Positions 1 through 5,399 of a stretch of DNA of 8,650 nucleotides are shown piece after piece. The stretch comes from Ilumatobacteraceae bacterium. Its GTDB lineage: Bacteria > Actinomycetota > Acidimicrobiia > Acidimicrobiales > Ilumatobacteraceae. Location: NCBI GenBank assembly GCA_023257035.1, contig JALRDI010000151.1:1-8650 (forward strand), written 5' to 3'. Numbering within the stretch: position 1 is the first letter of the stretch; each line of letters opens with the position of its first letter. The notes beneath the pieces were generated by a model. It was not told the origin of the DNA, searched no databases, and saw only the letters and a list, made by a program, of their open reading frames with translations. The position numbers and the translations under genes were made by a program.

Positions 1-1
1 A

Positions 2-249
2 AAATCAGAAAGATATTTGGCTAAAGTTTGTGTTAATCAAAATGAATTTGTGAAAGTACCTAAATGGGCAGAAGCACATAATAATAGAGTTAAAGTAAGA
101 ATAACAGGATTGCATCCTAAAGACAAGAATATATTGTCTGATGATGATTTACCGTGGGCAATTGTTAGCATGCCACCAACTTCCGGTAATTTTAGTGGTC
201 AATCTTGTGGATTATGGGGCGGGGAATGGGTCATAGTTCAATTTTTTGT
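2..249 (+). CDS. T4-like phage baseplate hub (gp5-type) OB-fold fragment, broken at both ends
   Basis: The reading frame is open from the left edge of the window and would continue upstream; a TTG at 17 is only an internal codon. About 80 residues are visible. The series RVKVRITGLHP, then LPWAIV, then PTSGNFSG, then GEWVIVQFF matches the layout of the N-terminal OB-fold domain of the T4 gp5 tail-lysozyme/baseplate hub family, where the same order appears (RVRVxGLHP, LPW, P-T-S-G, G-x-V-x-x-FF). In phages this protein sits in the baseplate hub and joins the tail spike. G+C here is about 36%, far below the rest of the window. After residue FFV the frame runs without a stop into an unrelated alpha/beta-hydrolase C-terminus, so the gene is truncated by a join near 245-252. 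The identification rests on motif order only; I have not compared it with a database. Confidence 0.7.
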
Positions 250-254
250 CGCAG
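243..254. other. Left chimeric junction (AT-rich phage DNA to GC-rich bacterial DNA)
   Basis: Composition and protein family both change within a few bases here. To the left is AT-rich phage baseplate coding sequence; to the right is GC-richer sequence coding for a hydrolase C-terminus. The two happen to be in the same frame, which makes one continuous but biologically meaningless open frame ending at 433. The exact breakpoint cannot be fixed to the base from sequence alone. An assembly or whole-genome-amplification chimera is the simplest reading. Confidence 0.75.
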
Positions 255-433
255 ATAGCGGTGATGACGCTCGGCGGCAACAGCGCAGGTCCGCAATCGA
301 GTCGCTCATTTCAACAACTGGATCCAATGTTGAGGCGGTCTGGTTTGAAGGTGCGCATCACGATGTTCATGCTCAGCGCCCGGGGGAAGTTTCAGATGCT
401 CTCGTTTCCTTCGCGCAGCGGCATTCAACGTGA
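250..433 (+). CDS. Alpha/beta hydrolase, C-terminal fragment only
   Basis: About 60 residues, from ADSGDD to the TGA at 431-433, resemble the end of an alpha/beta-hydrolase fold enzyme. The ADSGDD start looks like the acidic segment after beta-strand 7. It is followed by a helix rich in Arg and Gln, then VEAVWFEGAHHDVHAQRP, where the HDV-x-x-QRP pattern is the usual place of the catalytic histidine and the start of the last helix (EVSDALVSFAQRH). The nucleophile Ser and the rest of the enzyme are missing because the left junction removes them. Substrate cannot be guessed. The next gene, aroK, follows after about 65 bases on the same strand and could be co-transcribed. Base composition agrees with the genes downstream, so I assign this fragment to the bacterial core. 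Confidence 0.65.
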
Positions 434-498
434 TCTGAGTAGATGCGTGTAGAACCGGCCCCGAGTTGCGTAGCCTCGCTCGTGAGAGGATGGCAGTC

Positions 499-1050
499 GT
501 GAAGGGTCAAGACGATCGAGTCAGCGGGGATACCCGCCAGCGAAGTGTCGTGCTGACGGGCTTCATGGCGACAGGGAAGTCGACTGTCGGGCGTCATGTA
601 GCGGCTCGGCTCAGGTATGGGTTTGTCGACACCGACCGCTTGATTGAAGAACGGTTTGGGCCAATCCCAGAGATCTTCAACACCCAAGGTGAAGCCGCGT
701 TTCGTGCGATCGAACGCGACCTCGCATCTGAACTTGCTCCTCTGCCGGCACTGGTGATTGCGACCGGCGGGGGAATGCTCGTCGACGACGCCGTTGCGGA
801 GGTGTTTAGGACTGCCGGGTCGTTGATCATCAGTCTTGTTGCCGACGTCGACACGATCTACCGCAGGGTTGGCGGCGAGCGGGCGGGTGAGCGGCGACCG
901 ATGCTCGCTGTTGAACATCCACGAGATCGAATCGCAGAACTCGTTGCTGAACGCGCTCCGGCGTATGCAAAATTTCCTCAGGTGCGAACCGACACACAAT
1001 CGTCGATCAAAATTGTTGACGAAATCGTCGAGTTACTGCACAGCAGCTAG
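499..1050 (+). CDS. aroK: Shikimate kinase
   Basis: Cytosolic kinase that phosphorylates shikimate to shikimate 3-phosphate using ATP, the fifth step towards chorismate. With the GTG start at 499 the protein is 183 residues, normal for the family. Visible motifs: Walker A GFMATGKST (21-29); the DTD motif (44-46) for Mg and shikimate; F-x3-GE-x2-FR-x2-E (60-72) with Arg69 as the shikimate-binding Arg; ATGGGM (88-93); the lid ERRPML (131-136); and R-A-P-x-Y (152-156) near the end. Start choice: GAGAGG at 484-489 sits 9 bases before GTG 499. It directly abuts an in-frame ATG at 490, which is too close to serve it; an upstream TTG at 466 has no support. No aroB or aroC lies nearby. The gene converges on the lipoprotein gene with only 13 bases between the stops. 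Identity is firm; the start is uncertain by a few codons. Confidence 0.93.
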   Translation: MKGQDDRVSGDTRQRSVVLTGFMATGKSTVGRHVAARLRYGFVDTDRLIEERFGPIPEIFNTQGEAAFRAIERDLASELAPLPALVIATGGGMLVDDAVAEVFRTAGSLIISLVADVDTIYRRVGGERAGERRPMLAVEHPRDRIAELVAERAPAYAKFPQVRTDTQSSIKIVDEIVELLHSS

Positions 1051-1063
1051 CGGGGGTCCGTCG

Positions 1064-1696
1064 TCAGATTCCACACTCGACGTGATCAGCGATGACGTCG
1101 GTGGCATGAGCAAAGACCGAGGCCGTTCCGCTGTCATCGAATTCGGATTCCGCTCGCCAAAGATCTGACAAGTCTGACAAGGCACCGCAACTGTTTTCCG
1201 CTGCGAGGTCGGCCACCTGGATGAGGTCTGCCGGGATGCCCCCGATGAATTCGATACCTACGTCGCTGGTGATCTCGACCGCCCTGCCGTCGAGTGCCAC
1301 TCCGGTGTACACATCTGTTTCATCATCCTCAGAGAATGACGGAAGGCCCGTCAGCGCAATGACCGGCGCTTGCCCACACATGGTGGAAGCCGTTATTTGA
1401 ACGTCAGAACTGTGCAGGCAACGGCGCGCAACAACTTCAAGGGTCGAGAACCCAAGAACCCCAGGGTGTTGAGCAAATGCTGATTCGAATGCGGAAAGTG
1501 TGTCGCAAATTCCCATTGCGATATCGAGGAATTCAGTTGTCTCTTCGATGTCGATTGCGAGGGCTGCCGCATCAACGCGGCGTTGGCAGGGGTCTGATAC
1601 TGCGGCAGAAGGATTTTCAGCAGCGCAACCGGAAAGAGCGACAGTGGTGAGCGTCGCTGTTGCCACCCAGCGTTTTGCGACGGGCTGAATTCCCAT
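1064..1696 (-). CDS. Orphan secreted lipoprotein with six conserved-looking cysteines
   Basis: I do not recognise a family. The 210-residue product begins with a classical lipoprotein signal peptide: Lys8-Arg9, a hydrophobic stretch 10-22, and the lipobox ALSGC with the modified Cys at 24. It should therefore be exported, lipidated and anchored on the outer face of the membrane. The mature part has six further cysteines (37, 64, 93, 107, 170, 208), an even number compatible with three disulfides outside the cell, and is rich in Asp and Glu. No enzyme motif is visible. The ATG at 1696 is preceded by AGGGAG with no spacer, and an in-frame stop lies about ten codons upstream, so no longer start exists. 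It is convergent with aroK and divergent from tRNA-Cys, hence transcribed alone. The coding call is good because the signal peptide and lipobox are intact; the function is unknown. Confidence 0.75.
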   Translation of the reverse strand: MGIQPVAKRWVATATLTTVALSGCAAENPSAAVSDPCQRRVDAAALAIDIEETTEFLDIAMGICDTLSAFESAFAQHPGVLGFSTLEVVARRCLHSSDVQITASTMCGQAPVIALTGLPSFSEDDETDVYTGVALDGRAVEITSDVGIEFIGGIPADLIQVADLAAENSCGALSDLSDLWRAESEFDDSGTASVFAHATDVIADHVECGI

Positions 1697-1741
1697 CTCC
1701 CTATCTTGGTCGCCAACAGAGTGTCAGCCGAGGCATGCAGG

Positions 1742-1747
1742 TAGGGT
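1742..1747 (+). promoter_or_regulatory. Possible -10 element of the tRNA-Cys promoter
   Basis: TAGGGT fits the TAnnnT pattern of actinobacterial -10 boxes and lies 9 bases before the mature tRNA 5' end, allowing a short 5' leader. A GTGTCA at 1721-1726 matches TTGACA at four of six positions but the spacer of 15 is short. This is a pattern match only. Confidence 0.3.
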
Positions 1748-1756
1748 CTTTGGTCT

Positions 1757-1828
1757 GGCGACGTGGCCGAGTGGCTTAGGCAAGGGCCTGCAAAGCCCTG
1801 TACATGGGTTCGATTCCCATCGTCGCCT
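1757..1828 (+). tRNA. tRNA-Cys (GCA)
   Basis: A complete cloverleaf can be folded. The acceptor stem GGCGACG (1757-1763) pairs with CGTCGCC (1821-1827). The D-stem is GCC (1766-1768) with GGC (1779-1781). The anticodon stem AGGGC (1783-1787) pairs with GCCCT (1795-1799) around the loop CTGCAAA, giving anticodon GCA at 1790-1792. The T-stem ATGGG (1804-1808) pairs with CCCAT (1816-1820) around TTCGATT. The discriminator base is T at 1828, the U73 that cysteinyl-tRNA synthetase requires. The CCA end is not encoded and must be added by the CCA-adding enzyme. Confidence 0.97.
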
Positions 1829-1834
1829 CTGAGA

Positions 1835-1859
1835 GGTTGGAGTTCGTAACGCTCCGACC
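1835..1859 (+). terminator. Hairpin just after tRNA-Cys, possible terminator lacking a U-tract
   Basis: GGTTGGAG (1835-1842) pairs with CTCCGACC (1852-1859), eight pairs including one U-G, around a 9-base loop. It starts six bases after the tRNA 3' end, as expected of a tRNA terminator, but no run of T follows. It shares base 1859 with the next hairpin, so both cannot form fully at once. Confidence 0.45.
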
Positions 1860-1874
1860 CTCCCGTTGGGGAGG
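1859..1874 (+). repeat. GC-rich tetraloop hairpin in the leader region
   Basis: CCTCCC (1859-1864) pairs perfectly with GGGAGG (1869-1874) around GTTG. The 3' arm contains a Shine-Dalgarno-like GGGGAGG, but this lies 20 bases before the preferred ATG at 1895, too far to act on it. Its bases 1871-1874 are also needed by the following 12-bp inverted repeat, so the two are mutually exclusive in RNA. Confidence 0.5.
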
Positions 1875-1913
1875 TGAGTCTCTACTGTCTGAACATGACT
1901 GGAGACTCACCTC
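1871..1913. repeat. Perfect 12-bp inverted repeat enclosing the start codon of the decarboxylase-family gene
   Basis: GAGGTGAGTCTC (1871-1882) is the exact reverse complement of GAGACTCACCTC (1902-1913). The stem can be extended inward by a T-G and an A-T pair, leaving a 15-base loop (1885-1899) that holds the ATG at 1895-1897. The right arm is coding (codons 3-7); the left arm is in the leader or covers the promoter. Either a DNA operator or, in transcripts starting upstream, an RNA hairpin controlling initiation is possible. Confidence 0.6.
1883..1888 (+). promoter_or_regulatory. Possible -10 element for leaderless transcription of the decarboxylase-family gene
   Basis: TACTGT fits TAnnnT and ends exactly 6 bases before the ATG at 1895, the geometry of actinobacterial leaderless promoters in which transcription starts at the A of the start codon. 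No convincing -35 box is seen. The same spacing occurs before the SDR gene at 5400. Confidence 0.4.
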
Positions 1914-2449
1914 GCATTTCCCCAATTGGGGACCCTTCTCCCGAAGTGGCCGACTTTATTGATCGTGCTGGCCTGAAGGGGCCGAACGGAAAGCCGATCA
2001 ACATCTTCGGGACCCTTGCCCACCACCCCGATCTTCTTCGCCGCTGGATGGTTTTTGCAGGCCACATCATGGCGAAAAACACTCTGTCGCCGCGTGATCG
2101 AGAGATTTTGATTTTGCGGGCAGGTGTTCGCTGTGGTTCAAGGTACGAGTTTGCCCAGCACGCCCAAATCGCGAAGGATTGTGATCTCTCCGACGCTGAC
2201 ATTGAGGCAACGAAGGGTCCAGTAGACGAGTGGCCTGGAACCGACCTGGAAAAAGCGTTGCTGGCAGCGGCAGACGAATTGCACGCTCGTCAGCGAATTG
2301 ACGATCCGACGTGGTCGGCGCTATCTGCGGCCTACAGCACCGAACAACTGCTCGACATCGTGTTCACTGTCGGCCAGTACACACTTGTTTCCATGCTCTT
2401 AAATACGGCTGGTGTTGTCGTTGACGAAGGAATTCCCGATCTGCTGTGA
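1895..2449 (+). CDS. Carboxymuconolactone decarboxylase (CMD/AhpD-like) family protein
   Basis: A 184-residue all-helical protein of the CMD family, which includes gamma-carboxymuconolactone decarboxylases and AhpD-like peroxidase-linked proteins. The core is SPRDREILILRAGVRC then GSRYEFAQH, with Cys80, Glu85 and His89 in the family's usual C-x4-E-x3-H arrangement. The AhpD CxxC redox pair is absent, so a thiol peroxidase role is not supported. The exact reaction is unknown; many relatives are annotated only by family. A second helical region (TDLEKALLAAADELH) follows the usual pattern. I chose ATG 1895 over an in-frame GTG at 1874 because the TAnnnT box fits a leaderless start and because homology begins only later. 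The gene stands alone between tRNA-Cys and phoH. Its first 13 codons lie inside two inverted repeats, which is odd. Confidence 0.85.
   Translation: MTGDSPRISPIGDPSPEVADFIDRAGLKGPNGKPINIFGTLAHHPDLLRRWMVFAGHIMAKNTLSPRDREILILRAGVRCGSRYEFAQHAQIAKDCDLSDADIEATKGPVDEWPGTDLEKALLAAADELHARQRIDDPTWSALSAAYSTEQLLDIVFTVGQYTLVSMLLNTAGVVVDEGIPDLL
1919..1932. repeat. Perfect 14-bp palindrome inside the early coding region
   Basis: TCCCCAATTGGGGA is fully self-complementary with no loop. It covers codons 9 to 13 (Ser-Pro-Ile-Gly-Asp) of the decarboxylase-family gene and lies 5 bases after the 12-bp inverted repeat. The shape suits a dimeric DNA-binding protein; in RNA it could form a hairpin only with loss of the central pairs. 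Confidence 0.55.
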
Positions 2450-2586
2450 TGCCGAACTGTGGATCGCCTCAGATATCACGTCAACTGCAGTCGCAGGATG
2501 CCGCACCGACCCGCTACCGTTTACTCATCGGTTGCTATTGATTTCAGCAACCAAAGAAAATTCGAACCACAGATGAACACCACCGA
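2450..2586 (+). other. Intergenic region before phoH; one hairpin, no clear promoter
   Basis: These 137 bases separate the decarboxylase-family gene from the phoH operon and should hold the operon promoter. The only strong structure is the inverted repeat at 2531-2553. A TACCGT at 2515-2520 fits TAnnnT but has no visible -35 partner. No Shine-Dalgarno precedes the phoH ATG. Confidence 0.4.
2531..2553. repeat. Perfect 7-bp inverted repeat upstream of phoH
   Basis: GGTTGCT (2531-2537) and AGCAACC (2547-2553) are exact reverse complements around a 9-base AT-rich spacer. The repeat lies 33 bases before the phoH start codon. It could be an operator for the phoH operon or a weak terminator for the gene before; there is no T-run on the + strand. 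Confidence 0.5.
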
Positions 2587-3540
2587 ATGACATCCACAGA
2601 TGCCCTCACCAGGGTTGTTGTGCCCGGCCAGCATCTTCTTGCGCCGCTGTGTGGTCCAAGGGATGTCAACGTCCGTTCAGTTGAATCTGCGTTCCCTGCA
2701 GCCTCAATCCAAATGCGCGGCGATGAGATTCTGATCCGTGGCCCAGAATCTGACCGTGTTGGCCGACTTTTTGAGGAACTCATTGCGCTCATCGAGCGTG
2801 GCCAAGAGCTTGATGATGTGACGCTAGGCCGTGTCATTCAGATGGTTCAGGCCGATGAGCGTCCATCTGAGGTGCTCACTCACCAAGTGTTAAGAGGTTC
2901 TCGTGGGCGTCACGTCCGACCGAAAACGGCGGGCCAGAAGCGCTACGTCGACGCCATTGAACGCAATGTGATCACCTTCGGAATCGGACCTGCCGGTACC
3001 GGTAAGAGTTGGCTTGCCATGGCGATGGCAGTGAAGGCATTGCAGGCCAAAGAAGTACAGAGGATCATTCTGACTCGGCCCGCAGTCGAGGCGGGGGAGC
3101 GTCTTGGCTTCTTGCCAGGCGACCTCATGGCAAAGATTGATCCGTACCTCAGGCCGTTGTACGACGCGTTGTACGACATGATTGACACCGACGGGGCTCA
3201 GAAACTGTTGGAGCGCGGAGTTGTCGAAGTCGCTCCGCTCGCATTCATGCGTGGTCGAACGTTGAACAACTCATTCATCATTCTTGACGAGGCCCAGAAC
3301 ACGACACCCGAGCAAATGAAAATGTTCCTCACCAGAATCGGATTCGGCTCGAAGGTTGTGGTGACAGGAGACGCAACTCAGGTTGATGTTCCAGATGGCC
3401 GCAGCGGGCTCAGCGGGCTGCAGCACGTTCTCGATGGAATTGATGGTCTTGGTTTTGTTCGTTTGGGTGCAGGCGACGTTGTCCGGCACCGAATTGTTGC
3501 CGACATCGTGGCGGCTTACGAAGAGCGGACGTCGTCGTGA
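2587..3540 (+). CDS. phoH: PhoH-like (YbeZ-type) P-loop ATPase
   Basis: Cytosolic ATPase of the PhoH/YbeZ family, thought from its constant pairing with YbeY to act in RNA or ribosome metabolism; the molecular job is not settled. The 317 residues match the usual length. An N-terminal region (about 10-100) precedes the PhoH ATPase domain. That domain has Walker A GPAGTGKS (134-141), TRPAVEAGERLGFLPGDL (163-180) typical of the family, Walker B FIILDEAQ (230-237), the sensor-like TGDATQVD (260-267) and the arginine-containing VVRHRIV (298-304). ATG 2587 has no Shine-Dalgarno and no better alternative. The stop overlaps the ybeY start by four bases (GTGA at 3537-3540), showing tight translational coupling. 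First gene of the phoH-ybeY-CNNM operon. Confidence 0.95.
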   Translation: MTSTDALTRVVVPGQHLLAPLCGPRDVNVRSVESAFPAASIQMRGDEILIRGPESDRVGRLFEELIALIERGQELDDVTLGRVIQMVQADERPSEVLTHQVLRGSRGRHVRPKTAGQKRYVDAIERNVITFGIGPAGTGKSWLAMAMAVKALQAKEVQRIILTRPAVEAGERLGFLPGDLMAKIDPYLRPLYDALYDMIDTDGAQKLLERGVVEVAPLAFMRGRTLNNSFIILDEAQNTTPEQMKMFLTRIGFGSKVVVTGDATQVDVPDGRSGLSGLQHVLDGIDGLGFVRLGAGDVVRHRIVADIVAAYEERTSS

Positions 3541-4073
3541 AGGAGCCATCTAGTCCCACCGACGGCCACCGAACTGACGTGGTTGTCGTCACCGAGAATG
3601 CGCAAGATGACGTTGAGGTCGACGTTGATCGTTGGGGTGCTCTTGCCAGAGATGTACTGATCGCTGAGGCAGCATCTGGAGAACTCACGCTCACCTTTGT
3701 CGGAGTTGCTGACATTCTCGAGCTGAAGGTCGAGCATTTTGGTGATGCTGGCGAACATCCGACAGACGTGCTCGCTTTTCCACTTGACGAAGGGTTCGCC
3801 ATAGTTGATGGGGTTCCGCAGCTTCTCGGTGATGTTGTGGTCTGCCCCGAGGTGGCATTGCAGCAGGCGTCTTCGCATGCAGGAACGTTCGACGATGAAA
3901 TTGCCCTACTGGTCGTGCATGGAATCCTTCATATTCTTGGTTTTGATCATGCATCAGAATTCGAACAGTCAGCAATGCAGGCCCGTGAGCGTGAGCATCT
4001 CATGAACTATTTCTGGCATGGGGAAGTGCCTGACGGATTCAGTTTTGACCATCGGACGGGGGTTGACTCATGA
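3537..4073 (+). CDS. ybeY: Endoribonuclease YbeY, rRNA maturation factor
   Basis: Zinc-dependent single-strand endoribonuclease that takes part in 16S rRNA 3'-end maturation and 70S ribosome quality control in bacteria. The zinc motif HGILHILGFDH is complete, with His128, His132 and His138. Other family blocks are present: HPTDVLAFPLDE (75-86) and LGDVVVCPEVA (97-107). At 178 residues it is slightly long because the first 15 or so residues before VVVVTENAQ are not family-like; a GTG at 3579 is an alternative start. I keep GTG 3537 because it overlaps the phoH stop in the GTGA arrangement. Its own stop overlaps the next gene's start as ATGA (4070-4073), so all three genes are translationally linked. 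Confidence 0.95.
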   Translation: MKEPSSPTDGHRTDVVVVTENAQDDVEVDVDRWGALARDVLIAEAASGELTLTFVGVADILELKVEHFGDAGEHPTDVLAFPLDEGFAIVDGVPQLLGDVVVCPEVALQQASSHAGTFDDEIALLVVHGILHILGFDHASEFEQSAMQAREREHLMNYFWHGEVPDGFSFDHRTGVDS

Positions 4074-5365
4074 CCGGCACGAATCTTGTGATGCTCGTCG
4101 TTATCTTGCTGTTGCTCGTCGTCCTCATCTTCCTCGCAATTGCGGAGATGGGCCTGTCAAAAATGACGAAACCTCGAGCTGCTGCAATTACGGAGCACAA
4201 GCCCCGGATTGAGCCGAGTTTGACCGCCATCGTGGAGAACCCTGAGGGGTGGATCAACCCGCTGCTGCTGATGGTGAATGTTTGTCAGACAGTTCAAGCA
4301 ACCTTGACGGGCATCGTCGCGGGGAGCCTGTTTGGTGGTGTTGGTGTGGCAGTTGGTGTCACGTTGAACGTCGTTGTCTTCTTCGTGCTCGCCGAGGCAG
4401 TTCCCAAAACATATGCGGTGTTGAATCCAGACCGTGCGGCACTGCTTGCTGCTCGTCCGATTCGCGCTCTCACAGCGTTTCCTCCGCTCCGCATCATTTC
4501 CGCTGGCCTCATTGGGTTGACAAATGTGATTGTGAAGGGTCGTGGGCTTGAAAGCGGTCCATTTGTCAGCGAACAGGAGTTCCTCGGAATTGTTGAGGCT
4601 GCTGCCGAGGACGAAGTCATCGAGCACGAAGAACGCGAACTCATCGAGTCGATTATTGAGTTCGGCGACACCGTCGCTCGAGAGGTGATGGTTCCTCGCC
4701 CCGACATGGTGATCGTCGCCAACACTGCAACGATCACTGATGCATTGAACCTTGGCATCGCGCATGGATTCAGCAGGCTGCCTGTGTCTGGCAGCGATGA
4801 GGACGACATTGTCGGCTTGGCGTTCACAAAAGACCTCATGCGCGCTGAACGGGAGGGCCGAGGTGACCTACCCGTACTTGACCTCGCTCGTGACGTGACC
4901 TTCATTCCTGAGAACAAACCGGTTGCTCGTCTCATGAGAGAGATGCAAGACAGCAAGTTTCATATTGCGATCGTCGCCGATGAATATGGTGACGTCGCCG
5001 GTCTGGTGACGCTTGAAGACTGCCTTGAGGAACTTGTTGGTGAGATCGTCGACGAGTACGACGCTGAGGAGAGCGAAATCGAGCGACTCGATGACGGATC
5101 ACTGCTTGTTGAGGGTGGGCTGAACATCGGAGATCTCTCGGACGAACTTGGCATCGATATTCCCCATGACGACTTTGACAGTGTTGGCGGATTCGTATTC
5201 TCCTCTCTTGAACGGGTTCCTGAACCAGGTGACACCGTTGACTTTGAGGGCTTTACGTTCGTTGCTGAATCGGTCGAGGGTCGACGGGTTCGCCGCGTCC
5301 GCATCACAAAGAGTGTGGCTGCCGGCGCCGACGAGCAGCCAACGATTGATGCTCCATCCGACTAA
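4070..5365 (+). CDS. CNNM/HlyC-CorC family membrane protein with CBS pair
   Basis: Integral membrane protein of the family that includes CorB/CorC and eukaryotic CNNM proteins, linked to Mg2+ transport or homeostasis; the older name haemolysin C-like is misleading. Domains in order over 431 residues: DUF21/CNNM transmembrane domain with helices near 5-25, 62-88, 91-113 and 139-155; an acidic helical linker (about 165-205); two CBS domains (about 207-262 and 270-328) ending in EYGDVAGLVTLEDCLEELVGEI, the strongest family block; and the CorC_HlyC C-terminal domain (about 335-414). The domain set is complete. ATG 4070 overlaps the ybeY stop by four bases. The family commonly follows ybeY. Transported ion and direction cannot be told from the sequence. 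No obvious terminator separates it from the SDR gene 34 bases later. Confidence 0.93.
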   Translation: MTGTNLVMLVVILLLLVVLIFLAIAEMGLSKMTKPRAAAITEHKPRIEPSLTAIVENPEGWINPLLLMVNVCQTVQATLTGIVAGSLFGGVGVAVGVTLNVVVFFVLAEAVPKTYAVLNPDRAALLAARPIRALTAFPPLRIISAGLIGLTNVIVKGRGLESGPFVSEQEFLGIVEAAAEDEVIEHEERELIESIIEFGDTVAREVMVPRPDMVIVANTATITDALNLGIAHGFSRLPVSGSDEDDIVGLAFTKDLMRAEREGRGDLPVLDLARDVTFIPENKPVARLMREMQDSKFHIAIVADEYGDVAGLVTLEDCLEELVGEIVDEYDAEESEIERLDDGSLLVEGGLNIGDLSDELGIDIPHDDFDSVGGFVFSSLERVPEPGDTVDFEGFTFVAESVEGRRVRRVRITKSVAAGADEQPTIDAPSD

Positions 5366-5387
5366 CAGTCACCATTCGGTATTCAAG

Positions 5388-5393
5388 TAAGTT
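5388..5393 (+). promoter_or_regulatory. Possible -10 element for leaderless transcription of the SDR gene
   Basis: TAAGTT fits TAnnnT and is followed by exactly 6 bases and the ATG at 5400, the same spacing as before the gene at 1895. No Shine-Dalgarno is present in front of this ATG. No clear -35 box is seen. Confidence 0.4.
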
Positions 5394-5399
5394 CTCGCT

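Noticed and set aside
1..249. Prophage or phage remnant integrated next to the hydrolase and aroK
   Set aside because: There is no integrase, attachment site or other phage gene, and the composition step coincides with a cut inside a hydrolase; an artificial join explains it better.
373..999. Long minus-strand open frame of 208 codons over aroK
   Set aside because: It lies opposite a well-supported shikimate kinase, has no recognisable domain and crosses the hydrolase-aroK boundary; it is a shadow of the real frame.
1027..1082. GTCGAG and CTCGAC as a terminator between aroK and the lipoprotein gene
   Set aside because: The 6-bp arms are separated by 44 bases with no T-run; such pairs are expected by chance.
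1874..1894. GTG 1874 as the start of the decarboxylase-family gene
   Set aside because: It lies within the hairpin arm, its purine-rich sequence is directly adjacent with no spacer, and the added residues look unlike the family; ATG 1895 has a fitting -10 box.
1757..1932. tRNA-Cys as an integration site
   Set aside because: No duplicate of the tRNA 3' end and no integrase within the window; the nearby repeats are inverted and do not copy the tRNA.
4157..4956. Two long minus-strand open frames (202 and 220 codons) opposite the CNNM gene
   Set aside because: Low-complexity, Ser/Arg/Thr- or His/Asn-rich translations with no motif, opposite a complete CNNM-CBS-CorC protein.
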